Shown: one piece after another, positions 1 through 13,882 of the stretch
Layout of the letters: every line of letters starts with the position of its first letter
Numbering within the stretch: the stretch's first letter is position 1
NCBI GenBank assembly: GCA_905250115.1
Contig: CAJNOI010000057.1
Coordinates: 1 to 64,000, forward strand
Length of the DNA stretch: 64,000 nucleotides
Direction of reading: 5' to 3'
Source: Adineta steineri
Lineage: Eukaryota; Rotifera; Eurotatoria; Adinetida; Adinetidae
Made by a program: the position numbers and the translations under genes
Notes under the pieces: model-generated
The model's database searches: none
What the model was told of the DNA's origin: nothing
Seen by the model: the letters and a program-made list of their open reading frames with translations, nothing else

Positions 1-1444
1 AAAATCAAGTAAGTTCTCTTCTTTTTGTTTCGAAATTATTATTATTACATATATATATTCAGAAAAGAAAGGCAACATAAACGTATTCATCGCATGCCCT
101 TGATTAGATATAATGAACTATTAAGGCACGTGGTTATGAATACTATAATGTTAGCTGAAATATGACGAAATATATATATAATTTTCAGTTTATTTTATAT
201 GAATAGATTTTCAGGATGAAAAATTGTTGTCAAAACATCGATTAATTTATTCAACAAAACTTCAGTTATTAATTGGATATGAATTGGTTAACAAAATGAC
301 ACTATTGATTGCAAAAAACTATTCATTTTCATGTTTAATTTGTTACTAAATAATAGATAGTTACTTTTGTACATATAGTGTTTTATTTTTAAAATATATA
401 ATCAATAGAAGATTTAATAAAAGAAAAAAAAGAATTATTGAATCGGTTGTTGACTTCCAATAAATGCGTATCTTACATTTTTTTCTTGAGTTTTACACAC
501 AAGATACGACAAATTCTATTAAAAAACTACTTGATTGTATATTACAATTAGTTTAGCCTTTATACAAAACAAAATTTGAATAATACATATTGCTATAATT
601 ACATTTATGAACAGTCTAAATAATAATGATTATGAATATCATATCTAACAATAGAATTTGAACATAATTTAAATCAATGTATCTTTTGTAGTTAAACAAA
701 TTTCATAGTTTATTTTCTTGTTAACACATCATTTACAATTATTCGCTGAATTGCTTATACTATAAATAATCAATCAAGCTTCCTGTATAGATTTGAAAGA
801 ATGTTTGTACATTGCTTTCATTTAATAATAAAACATAATATATCAGCAGGCATGGATCGTTTTTCTGAGTACGCTTTTTTTTCAGGTAGCAAATATCTTG
901 CTCTATCCAGAATATAAATATAACACGTTAAACTACATAGTATTGTCTGTGTGCTTTACTCCTTGAAAAAAACATGATATTTTTGAAAAAATTCTCCACT
1001 TCTGTTTGAATAGTTTATCTAGAAATAATTGTGTCAACAAAAGAAACTCACAAAAACAGTGTAGGAGAGAAGAGCTGAAAAAAAACATCGCTAATGTTAA
1101 CACTTAATGATTAAACTGTTATATTCATGACAACGATACTCGGGCGTAATTATATGTGATATTTTTTCTTGTTTACGAAGACTCATATTTCACCTTCATA
1201 AGTATAAAAGGAAGTGAGTCATTCATTTTATATAGAAAGGAAGTACAAGAAAATATGCAACTTGGAAAAAAAACTTTATATGTGTATAATTAGTCATGTA
1301 ATATTGTCTAGACGGTTTTTTCTAAATATCAGATCAGCCTGATTTTAGTCGAGTATGATGATTTTAATAGGAAGAATGACGAATAGATTAATTAAAATGG
1401 CGAAAGTCAGTATTTTTATTACTCATTCAATCTAATATTAGCAA
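1..1444. other. gene-free AT-rich stretch
   Basis: I see no exon chain, RNA gene or long repeat here. Runs of A and T dominate. A small exon of a gene lying off the left edge cannot be excluded. Confidence 0.5.
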
Positions 1445-1629
1445 CAGTGGTGGATCTAGGATTTTGAAAGGGAGAGGCGATACCCAAGTAGGGGGAGACG
1501 ATTTCGGCTAGAAACTATTTTTGAGCCCAACTGAAGTAGTGTGAACCTATTTTTTCGTTCATTTTTGCTGTAAAAAATCAAAAAAAATTTCTAAAGAGGT
1601 GGGCGACCGCTTTCTTAAATCCGCCACTA
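1445..1629. mobile_element. hAT-like MITE
   Basis: A 185-bp block begins CAGTGGTGGATCTAGGA and ends with the near-complement TCTTAAATCCGCCACTA, giving imperfect terminal inverted repeats of about 16 bp. The flanking 8-mers attagcaa and ataatgaa match at 5 of 8 positions, fitting an old 8-bp target duplication of the hAT superfamily. The interior is locally GC-richer than its surroundings and holds no ORF, so it would be non-autonomous. Superfamily assignment rests only on the CAGTGG-type ends and the duplication length. Confidence 0.55.
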
Positions 1630-2495
1630 ATAATGAAGTTTCCAAATATTTTATTTATTCTTGGTGAATACTTAAAACAATATCATGGTTAAAATAAGTT
1701 ATAATATGTATGCAATAGATAAAACTTTCAAAATCAAAATTTCACAGGAGTATAAATGAATGAACTATTTTTCAGGAGTATAGGGAAATTCTAGAAAGGT
1801 TATTTAAGAGATTTACATTAGAATCAAGCATGTAGAAGAAGTTAGCAGACTATGTATATTTGTTTACGCGAGAAAAAAACTACAGATACACTCTACAATA
1901 TTCATCTGAATAGATAGAAAGAATCAGGTATAAAATAAAGATTACATATTTGGATATTTTCAGAAACTAATAGTTTCCGAATGCAATCGAAAAGGTATCT
2001 TCATTGAGTACACACATTTACATCTTTCACCTGTTTCAATGTAATCTAACAGCCACTTTTCATTGATATATATGTATAATATGACTAAAATTATCAGACA
2101 ATGATTACTACTATTCTTATTGTAAAAATAGCATTGTCTAAAAGAATTTTTATAATATCGTATTTTAAAATTAAAAGTTCATAAGTGTGTATTTTAGATA
2201 TAAGGTTTTGTACAATATAATTCATGAAAATCATGATACTTGATACCCTGAGGTAAATATGACTTCACCTTTCCATCCATTTTCGATCATTGTATTTTTG
2301 CTACCTTTTTCCAAGTATAATATTTCGGTCGTATATATGACAATCAATCAAAATTTCATCTTTCGAAAGGATATTAACGTTTGTAACCAATTCCAATTTT
2401 GTTAGTTTTAACCATTTGCATACATCAAATTTTTCTTTTCTTGAATAAATAGATTCTTAATTCTCCTACAGTGATAATAGAGCCATTTGATGATT
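1630..2495. other. intergenic, nothing recognised
   Basis: AT-rich spacer downstream of the IAP gene stop codon. It should contain that gene's 3' untranslated region and polyadenylation signal, but no single site stands out among many AATAAA-like words. Confidence 0.5.
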
Positions 2496-4509
2496 TTATA
2501 TATAAATTCGAACAAATGCTTTGACGGTAGCACGACAGAGTGGACATGTTTTTAAACTATGACCACAAGCAACACAACTTGTTAGATGGCCACATGGTAA
2601 ACAAGCTACTTGACGTTCCGTTGTCAGACAAAGTACGCATGGCATTGCTTCTTCATCTAAAACAAATATATAGAAAAATAAATTGAAAATTTTCTTTTTT
2701 AATAATCAAACCTGTTTTGATCACTACTTTAGGCTGCACTACAGTTGATTTGATAACTTTTGGAGTTTCTATAGTTTTAATTGGTAGTTGTATAATTTGT
2801 GGTTGAGGCTGCTGTTGATCGTAAATATATTTTTTCATCCAATCTTGAGGAGTAAGTATATAAGCAGCATCTCCCTTAATCAAATTCACCTGCAGATCAA
2901 GTATAAGACAAGCAAATCGAAGATCATTGTCAGTTTTAAAATCATCTTCTACAAAAAAAGAAGAAGAAGATATGAATTAGATGTTAAATTACGTTTCATT
3001 TTTGATCAACTTACTCTTAAATTTCAATTGAATTTCATATGCTTTTCTATAAGAAAAATAAACAAAATAAAATAGATTAATCAATACATTTCTAAAAGAA
3101 AATATTTACCGAATAACTGCCATAGTAAAACCTATTTGTCGAATTTTTTCAACAATCGGTAGATCGAGACGAGCTTTGACCATTCTATCAATTTCATCGG
3201 TTGTCCATAATGGAAGTTGTGAAGTTTGAACATGTATATTTTCTTCAGGATTTGATTGAGCTATATTTTATAGAAAAAAAATAGAAGATTATCTTTCAAT
3301 ATATTCTTATTATATACCTTTTAATTCACGATTTTTTCTTTGTATAGCTTGAAAAAGATCTTCGCCAATATATTGACGAATATATGAACACTCTGGAAAC
3401 CATCGAGCATGTTCAACTTTTGGATCATCAGTAGGTGCCCAATGCTTCAATGATTTTTTACAATAAAAACATTTGACAATAGTTTGATCGCCTAGATAAG
3501 AAAGAAAAATCATATTCAAATTGATTATTTATTTTATTAATATATATTTTATATCTCACCTGTATAGAAAAATCCAGCATCAACAAACGATTCAATCGAA
3601 GGTAATGGATTTTCATTAGTATGTGGCCAATTTTTTTGAAAAGTTTCATATCGATGAATTGCTAATGAATACGTATTATTAGCTGTTTCAACAGCTGCTT
3701 GTGTATTTGGTTCAGTAGTTATTCTTATAGCAGAAGTCGATGTCTTTCCTTCTTTCTTTTCCAATGCTAGTACAAACTGACATTGAGGAGATTTCAATCG
3801 ATGTATTTCATAGGGTCGATCTAATTCCGTCCATTTATGAAATATAGCATTGCAATGAGTGCATATAACTCGATCAGCTATACTCGTATATGACCATCCA
3901 GCGAGAAACATATCTTGTGCAGTTGGTGTAATTAATGGCCAATTTGAAAATGTATTAAAACGTATTTTATCAATTACTTCATTAGATAATGTTTTAAGAA
4001 ATGATTTGTTTTGATTTTCATTACTCGCGTCATTATCATCATTTACCTGAGTTTGATGATTGACATTGTTAGTATCCATCTGTGAAATATCATTCGTTAT
4101 CATTGATAATTTTTCATCTAAATAAATATTTAAAAAAATTAGATTGTAGTCAATTACAATAAATATAGAACATACAATTTTTTGGTGACAATTCGTTTCC
4201 AATTAAAGCAAATTCACATTGAGGATTTTGTTTCATATGTTCTTCAATAGGATGAATGACTGGTGCGCTTAAATCTACTTCGAAATTACATGCCTGACAT
4301 TTTAGCTTATGTTCAGTCTCAATATAGTAGAGTCCAGCTTTAGCAAGAAGTCCTTTTGAAAGTGTTGGATAAAGATTTTCTTTCCATGAACGAAATGTAC
4401 CCAGTCGATATAATTTCACTTTTATATTCTGTAAATTAGTAAACGTCGGTTCATTGGACATAGTTAAATTCTGAACATTGTTGCATACGGGAGTAAGTAC
4501 AGCTGCCAT
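2496..4509 (-). CDS. inhibitor of apoptosis protein, 3 BIR + RING
   Basis: Seven exons, minus strand: 4509-4176, 4117-3560, 3491-3318, 3260-3110, 3046-3015, 2948-2712, 2656-2496. They join in frame to 548 residues. Three BIR domains are visible, each with the zinc pattern Cx2Cx16Hx6C: BIR1 about residues 30-100 (KCQACNF..), BIR2 about 157-225 (CTHCNAIFHKW..), BIR3 about 260-335 (CFYCKKSLKHW..). A segment around 360-410 (DEIDRMVKARLDLPIVEKIR) resembles a UBA domain. The C-terminus is a RING finger (CVLCLTTERQVACLPCGHL, then CPLC). Known role of the family: BIRs bind caspases or IAP antagonists and the RING is an E3 ubiquitin ligase; XIAP, cIAP and DIAP2 share this order. No CARD is visible. 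All zinc ligands are present, so it looks functional. The first ATG at 4509 gives the longest model. Confidence 0.9.
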
Positions 4510-7500
4510 TACAATTATGAAATTTTGGTAAGTTAATTGTGTTAGAATAGGTTGTATGTTCTAAATCAAATATTTTCAATTTATTGTTAAGCGATTCACT
4601 TTTTATACATCATTATCTGGAATAAATCCTTTTTCCCTCAGCTAAAAGGATGGTTTTCCCCTTATCGTTAACATAAATCACAAAAACGACATAAACAAGA
4701 CACGTGGTTAGATTCCCTTAGAAAATAGTTGGATAATATTGATAGTATCAAAGGTGGTTATTACCATAAATCTACTATCGCCGGGTTCTTTCCTTGTTAT
4801 TTTATTCTACACATGTGCTTCTACTCGTCATTACAAAAGAACGGAATAGAAAAAAACATGCAAACACGATGACTCATATTTTATAACGGTAAAAATTATT
4901 GTCTTTCTTCGAAAGGAATAAAGAAATAAATTTAGTAATCTGTGCTCTACAAGAAATACATTTTAATAAAATAAAACTAATCTCTCAGGTACATGTTGAA
5001 TAATAATTAGTATTACTACCTATACAATACTTACAAATGGACTACACGGTCTTTAAAAGGTCAGTTCGACTTTGTGAAAAAAATAAACGATTTGCTTAAA
5101 ATGACGGTATGTAGAGGTAGTTTTTATAGGCTACGATGAGTCATACGCATCATGATTGTTCCGGACTGAGTTACTAATACTACGTCACTATTACAGTTTT
5201 TTCTGGTATAAACTACATAATGATGACGATTCACGCTGATATTTCGTATAAATATATAAATATTTATCAATAGTGTTTTATATTTCACTTATATGGCGTA
5301 TAAAATAGCGCTATTTCTATGGTAAAGTATATTTATTCGATTAATTGATTTTATTGTTTAGGTATAATATTGGTAAACGAAACAAATGTTTCTGTATTGA
5401 TTTATAATTTATGTAAATTATTAGAAGGTAAAAACAATTTAACTAACTTTTAGATATTAAATTAATTTTATATAATAAATTCCGCAACTAAGGAAATATT
5501 TTACAAGTATAAAATCTTATGTAAATGACAATTTCATTGTACATAGTAATATATACTGCCTAACAAGAAATTTACTATCAAGGTAAGATAAGGAATGAAA
5601 GACAATCGAATAGTATGATTTTATATATGAACTATATTATAGTAAAAAGACTAAGAAATAAAAGTGATTTACAAAATTAATGGTGCGTATCTATAAAGAG
5701 TAGAAGAAAGAGATTATATATTTTCATTCGTATTAGTTAATACGTACTAAATAAATATTCAACTTAATTTGTGTACTCTAAATATACTTTTTTTAAGCGA
5801 TGATGAAAAGTGCTAATAAAAATATAATGACTCATAATTATTTCCTATTTACGGGAAAGTTATCGAAATAGTCTGAAGAAAAAATGCAATTAATTGCAAT
5901 TTTTTTTATTGCTTTATTCTATGAAATAAAAAAGACGATTTATGGTTTTATTGCAAATGAATAATAGATTCCAAAAGATCGGAAATTCTTCAATCTGAAT
6001 ACATTATAACTAGTTAAAAATAAAAGTAACTTACTATGACATGTAGCTGCGACGATAATGAAGGTTACTTACACCTTTTAACTTATTTTATAGTGCTATT
6101 CTCCACTTCCTTGGAAAGTAGTGTCATGATATTTCGTCGAAATTGGGTTTTATCATGAAGCATGATACAATCGACAAATGTCGCTGTAAAATATTCAATT
6201 TACATCATACCGTCAACATGTTTTTAGGCTTTAACCCTTTCGGGGCCGGTGACGTTTTAAAAAGTAATTAAAATTTTCAATGATCTGATGCATCAGACGT
6301 CGAATTTTTTTTGCGTTTCTTCGAAAGTACCGTTGCGTTTGATTATTTTTCACTTTCATGTTATTACCTTTGTTATAATCTATAAAGTCATAGATTATTC
6401 CTCTTTCTACCTTGTACACATTCTTTCTCTCTCTTGCTCATATGTATATATACCTGCTTTATGTTCTCGTTGAAGTCACTAAAGAGTTCACAGTTCGTGC
6501 TTCATCTATTTCATTCTACGTAAGGCGATCTTGAGGGTGTGGGTGGGTAATAAAAATAACAGTCACACTACTTTCTTTTGAGCGATTATTCGTGATTTGA
6601 ACAACAAAACGTGAGTTAACTGTGGTTATGATGCTATAAATAGTTTCTAAAACTATAGTTACGCTTATTTGTATCAAAACGGAAAACAATACAGTATATC
6701 GGAACGACTTATTATCGAGATAAAGTGAAACGATATTTTGTTGTACGATTACAAATACTTTTAAACGTATTGTCAGTTCTGATGAAAGCTATGTTCTTTC
6801 TCGTAACAATGATCAAAACTTCATTCATCTAATTAATCGCCATCAAAAGATGTCGTATACATTGGTCTTCTATGGTCTAACAACTATAAAACAGTTTGAA
6901 AAATGAGAACATGAAATTACCTGCTTGACTGAATATGATTTGTAAGCAATTCGCCAATATAATATTCAGATGCCAACAGAAAGCAATAATAAAATACCAG
7001 TTTAAAATTAATAACCAATAGAAAACGTTTAACAAATGTTCTGTTTGTTTTAAACAATGCTTTCGATTAGTATACACAATGCTTATATAATTGCGACAGT
7101 GGGTTTTTTCCCTCTCAATCATTTCATCTCTCTGTGGGTAACTTGGATGTACTTTTTGAATAATAGAAGGGCTATTTAAACAATACTTTTATCACACGAT
7201 AGATCCTACTGACCACACAAAAACAGATGTATCTGATGTTTATTATTTAAGCTCTATTCCAAACTAAGTACATATAGATATATCAATTAAATCTTGTCTA
7301 ATACAAAGTTTTCAGATATATAGTATATGTTCAATAGTTCATCAGCATATTAACAAAGTAATATAAGAAATTAGTTTATTGTCAAAAATATTCGAGAAGA
7401 CGAAATAAAAACATTTTTTTTGTCATTCAAGTTATTAAACATAATTCTATATTGCTTAAGTCTAGTGCAATATAGATAAAAAAAATAACTTGCGAAAGTC

Positions 7501-9548
7501 ATAAAATAAAAATACCCAGTCATTAATAGTAAACAGATGTTTACAGGGAAAAAATGTTTCATATATGGCATACGAGAAAAATCTTACGACTAATTATTTT
7601 TTATAAGATTTACTCATATATCAAGAGGTTTTAATATAATACATTTAATTTTTATATAAATTAGCAATTATTGATTGATCATACGTTTTATTTTGGATAT
7701 GTTAGCGTCCAAATTAAGATTATATCTAATGTCGGATTGTGGAAAAAAGTATCATCAAAACTTCAATTTCCTACGGGATCTACTTTGATGAGTTTAAAAC
7801 CATCCAATATATACAAGCGTCATCTGATCAATTAAACTTGAATCGGTGGTAATGTTATAAACAGTTTTATATACGAGATTAGATTTTGTGGAAAACTGCT
7901 CATAACTCTCTGACTTTGACATCAACCTTTCTATCGCTGATTGTAAGACTAGTGAAGCTATGGTCTCAATATAGTTTACAAACAAGAATTAGAATGTGAA
8001 TCAGTAGGTTTCATCAATATTTTATTCAATAATCATTTATTTTGAAAGATGAATGTAATGAACAACAGCGCTGTTTTCGAATAATGAGAGATTATAAAAA
8101 GAGCGTCTCAAATTGTACCACAGTAAACAGTAATGTTTTAATTACAATTCCTATTAAGATATAAGAAAAATAGGTCTTTCCTATAAATGAGATTACTAAT
8201 AGCTTGAACTAAAATAAGAAGATAATTCACGCATATTTTCTTTTAAGTGGGAAAAAGTATGAAATACATTTGCTCCCATATTGGGTCAAAGTATAAATAA
8301 GTTTCCCAGAGTAGACACATCGGCATCTTGTCAGAATATATATGTTACAGTTGACATGAGAATTCAGTTGAGTTTGGAATGCACGAAATAATTAAAACAA
8401 AAAAATATCGAAAAAGTTTTTTCTATTAAAATAATATAGATTATTTGTATAGTAGCTTTTAGAAAAAAACATACACTAAAAATAACGACTAAAAATTTAG
8501 ACGAACTCATTGTATCATATATTTATTTATTCGACGTTTGGTATTATAAAGATATAGAATAATTGGTTGCCTCATAATATATTATTACATAGCTTCCCTA
8601 AAATTATTATTTCCATAAATATTCTATATTAAAAAGTTTCGCTAAGATTTACTAAATTAAATGTTGACGTTGCTTGTGTAAATGAACTGTATTTTATTTA
8701 CCGAGGATCATTACTATGAAACATATAATGATTAAACATAATCTATGACGACATTTTTAATTAGATAAATCGATGAGTTTTGTTTTTATAATTAAAATAT
8801 TTTTATTAGATGGAAATATTTAAAAAGAAAATAATACACAATTACACGTCTCTATTGCTTTACGTTTATTTAATTAATGGCTTTCATTTTTTCTGAAATA
8901 TGATCATAAATTTTAAAATCTCTTTCTCATATTTCTTTTTTTGATTTTATCATCGCACGTAATAAACATAATCTAACTAAAAATATTCATGTTTATTTCT
9001 CACGTGATCAATTCTACAAAATCTCGATCACAGAAGAAAAAAAACCTACGTCTAAAACTTTCTCATATTTATCATATTATTCTCCATCAATAAAATCAAT
9101 TTCTTAACGTTATTATCATAGAAAAGAAATACAATATAATAAAAATTGAACAATTTATTTTTAGCCAATAATCGATGTCCCCACTTATAACTATAAAATA
9201 TAGAAAAATACTTATTTAATTAATATTGAACCTGTTTCAAACTCATCTGCCACATATATTTATTCATATGTAAATAAAAACAATACATACTAGAACAAAT
9301 AACAACTTATTACTTGGTCTTTATGGTAGTTTACTGATCATCTATTTTTTAGTCTCTATATTTATTACGAAACAATTTTCATCTTTAGTACACAGAGTTA
9401 TTCTAATAATACATCAATCTATCACATTGAAAGATAAAATCATTGCTTTCTGCATCGATATACATAAGAAGAATATAACGCACTCATTGTACACACCCAA
9501 TCACACACCTTCATTTTGTATTAATAATAATATATCCTTTTCTTTATA
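4510..9548. other. long gene-poor AT-rich region
   Basis: About 5 kb with no exon chain I can support. ORFs here are short, AT-driven and without domain-like sequence. It contains one short TGTGGG-type arm (6530-6547, listed separately) and a TTAACCCTTT word at 6231-6240 with no partner. The first few hundred bases upstream of 4509 should hold the IAP promoter, but no clear element is seen. Confidence 0.5.
6530..6547. repeat. TGTGGG-type patch, single arm
   Basis: CTTGAGGGTGTGGGTGGG, the left arm of the palindromic patch family found throughout the window, here without a clear right arm (only cagtcacac follows about 20 bp on). Confidence 0.6.
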
Positions 9549-9605
9549 TACGCATAAACTGACGACTAGAACGTCCTTACAGTACATAAGATAAACGAGA
9601 AAAAT
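9549..9605 (+). repeat. dispersed repeat R, short copy
   Basis: Carries the word CATAAACTGACGACTAGAAC followed by GTCCTTACAGTACATAAGA. The same text recurs at 10022-10165 and, inverted, at 22150-22312. It is part of an interspersed family of unknown type. Confidence 0.65.
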
Positions 9606-9880
9606 ATTAATATATCCTTGTTAGATAGTGATGTATTCTTCTTCTCTCCAGTCATATATATATATATATGAGAAATTTTTCCTTGCGTTCTCTTCTTTCT
9701 TCACACATACGATCGTATCCGTCAAAAATGTCCTTTTGTTTTTCGTTTTTCCACATAAATATATATGTAAGGACGAAAAACAAAAAGAAATTTCATCCGC
9801 GAACGTTTCCTGAAGGACGTTCTTCAATTGAACCCACATTTCATTAGAGGATACACACCTCACAATCCTATATATAATCT
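9606..9880. repeat. AT-rich inverted repeat, foldback-like
   Basis: The block starts gttagatagtgatgt like the foldback at 31906-32332 and contains complementary segments (for example gtccttttgtttttcg against cgaaaaacaaaaagaaa) around an (AT)n run at 9655-9669. Short overlapping ORFs on both strands are a by-product of the symmetry. Probably a diverged relative of the 31.9 kb element. Confidence 0.45.
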
Positions 9881-10021
9881 ACTTTTTTAAAACTATATTA
9901 TTATAATACAGCAAGTTTTCAAATCCTGTAGGCATATCTCTCAACAATGTTCTCTTTATATTTCGATGAATGATATCAAAAAATAAAAATAAAAAGAAAT
10001 ATTTAAAGTTTTATTTTTTTT

Positions 10022-10165
10022 TTTTATTTACGCTTAAACTGACGACAAGAAGGTCCTTACAGTGTATAAGATAATAGGGAAAAAATAAAGAGATAATAAA
10101 CTAATAAGAAACAACTAGAGAAAAAAATATAAACACATGAAAACAAAAGAAAAACCACCGAGATA
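10022..10165 (+). repeat. dispersed repeat R
   Basis: About 145 bp that matches the reverse complement of 22150-22312 along most of its length: the CTGACGAC..GTCCTTACAGT..ATAAGA core, then agagataataaactaataagaaacaactagaga and aaccaccgagat. No ORF. Two full copies plus the short copy at 9549 define the family in this window. Confidence 0.7.
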
Positions 10166-12532
10166 AGAATAGAATATATTACTTAGATCAAGTAGTCGTT
10201 TTATTAATCGTATTTCTACAAATGCAATAAATTTGAAATAGATATTTAAATTTCATGAATTGTTTTTAGAAGAATTGTTATCAGACGGAGCTTTGTATTA
10301 TTTATTTTACTACGATTATAAAATAGATCAAATTATATTTAGTGGCATGAATTATACTCAAATACAATATTTTTTTTCATTTTATCAAAAAAGTCTTTCG
10401 TTCATGCTTATATCTAGAATTTTATTTTTGTTTAACTGTATCTGTAATGATATAAAATTACTCAGTGAATCATCGAATATCTTTATTCGTAATAATAATA
10501 ATATCAATTATCAAATTCCATCATAACTTTCATTGACGACTATTTTTGTCTTCAATTAAAAACTAATCAAGCATTTAAAATTTTCCTCTCTGATTTTTAT
10601 CCTTTATCTATCGTCATTAGAATTTAGATTTTATCAAGGACAAACGGTGACAGGTAACAAAAATGATTTATTATTCATGCCTACTTGCTATCTATTATCA
10701 AAATCTTAATAAGAACAGAAGAGAAAACAAAACTAATATGCAAATACATTTTGCATGGGTTTTAACTTTTTACTGTTCATAAAAGATAATTATCAAAATA
10801 ACGGTTTGTGGAAAACTACGAAAATAATAATCGATTATTTTTATTATTTAATATATATTGTATTTGAAAATAAAATATAATAAAACATGTACGATGAAAA
10901 GCTGTTTAATTCATAGAAGACAGTATATTTGTACATCACACATTTTGATTAAAATCTGTTGGTCATATAATGTTGGTTTCATCAAGAAATATTTTAAAAT
11001 CAACTTTAGATATTGAATTATAACTTGTTCATTAAAGAGTGTGAGAAAAGAGTTTACTGTATATATTGATAAACTATTTTTGACGAAAATGTATAGCTGT
11101 GGCGCTTAGAGATTTATTCGATTTTAGAGCAAAAACTGTAACTAAGAAATGATCAGTTCTTTGTAAATTATAAAACTTTTCACATTGCATCTTTTCCTAT
11201 AGTTTATTATTTGAATATAATATATGTGATAATCGGTTAGGGAATGTAGTTGAGTTTTGGAATGCCATAAATAAAGAAATTATTTCTATATTTTTAATTT
11301 TGAAGAAAAAGAGAATTCAGAATAATTCATAGTTATAGATTAAATTTCATATATGAAAAGTATTTTCTTTTGCTAATAACAAACTCAAATATTGCCTATT
11401 TGAATAAATTTAATCAATTTAAGAAAAAAAAGAAATTTAGATTAAAGATAAAATTGATTTATTGATTTTTTAAGTTTGCCATTCATTATGAATATTGTTT
11501 TATAAGCAAGACATGCGAGACATTCAGCGATTAGTTGTTTTTTTCGCATAGAAAGTACAGAATTGTTTACATTAAATTATTTTATCATTTAAGGTTTATA
11601 GATTTTGTAGCATCTGTTTAGGTGTAATAGATAGAATTTTTAGGGAAAATATATATAAATGAGAAGCGGTCATCTCTCAAACGATTTACACCGAAAGAAA
11701 AGAAGAAAAATTTGACAAAAATTTCAGTGTTCTACGATAATTATAAAAGTCCGCAATAGTAATTGCTAGTGACTTTCTTAAAAATATATAAAAAATCAAT
11801 ACACATGACTAACAATAAGACAGATTTATTCTTGTTAGTAATTTAACAATGACAATTATAAATACTTAAGAAAAAGGTGAACTAAAATTTTCTAATCAAT
11901 GATTCACATTAATCATATCTTGATTTATTTATGTATTATTAGATACAAATTTATAATAAATAATATATATATACTGTCATTTTTACCATATCAATCAATC
12001 ATATTTATCAAAAGAACGAGCTAGATACAGCAAGAAAAATTTTCTTCTCTTTATATGTATAGATTTTATCTTCAAAACGAAATTTAGGAGGTACTATTCA
12101 AAAGTTTGTAATTAGTAATAAGTACACATTGCATAAATAGAATAAATGAGCAATCCTTTTTATATAAATTTAATCTATAACTATAGAAATTCAATTCAGC
12201 TCTTTGAAAGAAAAACAAATACTTCAAAAATTTCTTTTTCTTTTTGAAAGAAAGAAATTTCGTGCAATCTATTCCAATCGTCTTTCCCGTAGTTTGATGG
12301 TGAGATCGATATTAACCATAGAAAAAAAGGTTTTTGTAAAATAATCTATCTATTAACTTGAAATTCGAATTTATGAATGATAGTATTATATAATAATCCA
12401 ATATAATTTCAAAGTATCTCTGTGATTTGATGTTTACATATGTAAATATATTATTCAAAGAATGTTTTTATCAATAATGAAATAATAAAAAAAATGAATA
12501 AGAATAAATAGCAAGCAGAAGAAAAATGTAAC
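10166..12532. other. AT-rich, no gene recognised
   Basis: No exon chain with sensible coding content. The longest ORF (10260-10526) has the composition of random AT-rich sequence. No RNA gene is seen. Confidence 0.45.
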
Positions 12533-12632
12533 NNNNNNNNNNNNNNNNNNNNNNNNNNNNNNNNNNNNNNNNNNNNNNNNNNNNNNNNNNNNNNNNNNNN
12601 NNNNNNNNNNNNNNNNNNNNNNNNNNNNNNNN
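12533..12632. other. assembly gap (100 N)
   Basis: A run of exactly 100 N, the usual placeholder for a gap of unknown length. Linkage across it depends on the assembler. Confidence 0.99.
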
Positions 12633-13008
12633 TCTACGCGTTTTTCGCCGTTTTTTTAAAGGTTTTGTCTGTCTGGGTATCAATGAGTGTTGTTTTTGCA
12701 AACGTTTTTCTTGAAACTATAATCAGACACTAATATTTAATTCGGAGAAGTGAGAAATCTTTGTAGATAGTTATGCTTCAAAACAAGACTTGAAGTAAAG
12801 TATCTTATACAGTGCGTGTGACTTTGGTATATTTAAATATTTATATATTTTTTCACGTAGTTCATATCGTGCGACAGCCACATCCAAGGTGAGCTTGACA
12901 GAAAAAAAAACAATTTCTAGTTTTCTATGATCGATTATGCATCTTTTTAGCAAGATTCGATGTTACAATACAACACGATCGTGTGTGCTTTACACATCCA
13001 TTAGCGTT

Positions 13009-13882
13009 ATGCTTCTGATAACCGTGATGGTGGTACTTGCTATTATTCTTGGTCAAAAACTGTCTGGTAAGCCGCATAAATCTGATTGAAGCATCTATTA
13101 GACAGGATGGATGTGGTTGAGAGTGCGGGTGTGAGTGTGGCTGTGGGTAATGAATGTGAAGAATACCCACAACCACACCTACCCACACACACTTCCACTC
13201 ATCCCACACCCTCACCCACACCCACGCACACCCTCAAGATGCTTTTTTGCCATAAAAGGCTAAACTATAAGTATTTTTAGAGTGTCTAAATCAGTTAATT
13301 CTGATTGATCTTTCTTAGTTTTTTTCATTTCTACGAAATGTCAGTTATCGAAGACTAGTAAAAATAAGGGCAAGTGTTATCGAATAATCTTACTTGACTT
13401 TGATTCGTAAGAACTAGTTGTTTCGTTTTTAAGCTGGTGCCAGCTAATTCCATTTCGATCAAGTCTCAAAATAATTTCAGTTTGTGGAGATTACGATCAC
13501 ATATTCGTCTAGCTCAAGAGGTACGAAATAATTCTATCATTTAACAACAAAAATTTCAGAATGGCGGCAATATTTCTTTTCGTTCACGCGTTGTGAATAG
13601 TGCATTTCAGATTTACGACCGATCATGATTATGCTTTTTAGCATTGTTGTTCTTATGATATTTGTCTATTAATACGTATTTTAAATTTTAGTTCCACCTT
13701 CTTGCAGTACTGCTTGTTGTGGTCGTGATACTCTTAGTGCTATGGTTGCTGGTTGTACTGCTTGTATTGATTATACGAATAAAGATGCTTCTGCTTATTG
13801 TGTTCGTACTGCTGACACTGTTTATATCCTCAAATCTACTTGTAGTAGTAATCATTATAGTGCTGGTGAATGTCGTCAGTGA
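13009..13882 (+). CDS. small secreted cysteine-rich peptide
   Basis: Two exons, 13009-13066 and 13692-13882, join in frame (TCT G | TT CCA) to an 82-residue protein. Exon 1 encodes MLLITVMVVLAIILGQKLS, a typical signal peptide. The mature part has eight cysteines in the order C, C-C pair, C, C, C, C, C, ending ..GECRQ and stop. That is the pattern of a disulfide-stabilised extracellular peptide. Donor GTAAG and acceptor TTTTAG are good. The 625-bp intron is long for this genome and contains a TGTGGG palindrome (13117-13242). I cannot name the family. The cysteine spacing does not match a defensin, Kazal or EGF pattern that I know. Expression is unproven; evidence is coherent splicing, signal peptide and even cysteine count. 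Confidence 0.7.
13117..13242. repeat. TGTGGG-type palindromic patch in intron
   Basis: The left half is rich in GGGTGTGAGTGTGG, the right half in CCCACACCCTCACCCACACC, ending CCCTCAAGATG. The halves can form a long imperfect hairpin. It lies inside the intron of the cysteine-rich peptide gene. Confidence 0.75.

Noticed and set aside
6231..6250. TTAACCCTTTCGGGG as a piggyBac end
   Set aside because: No matching inverted end or second TTAA within several hundred bases.
10260..10526. 88-codon plus-strand ORF
   Set aside because: Composition is Phe/Tyr/Ile/Asn as expected from random AT-rich DNA, no domain or splice context, no paralog in the window.
13086..13280. ORFs on both strands rich in His/Pro/Thr or Val/Gly/Trp at 13.1 kb and 25.9-26.1 kb
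   Set aside because: They are translations of the TGTGGG/CCCACA repeats and exist on both strands at once.
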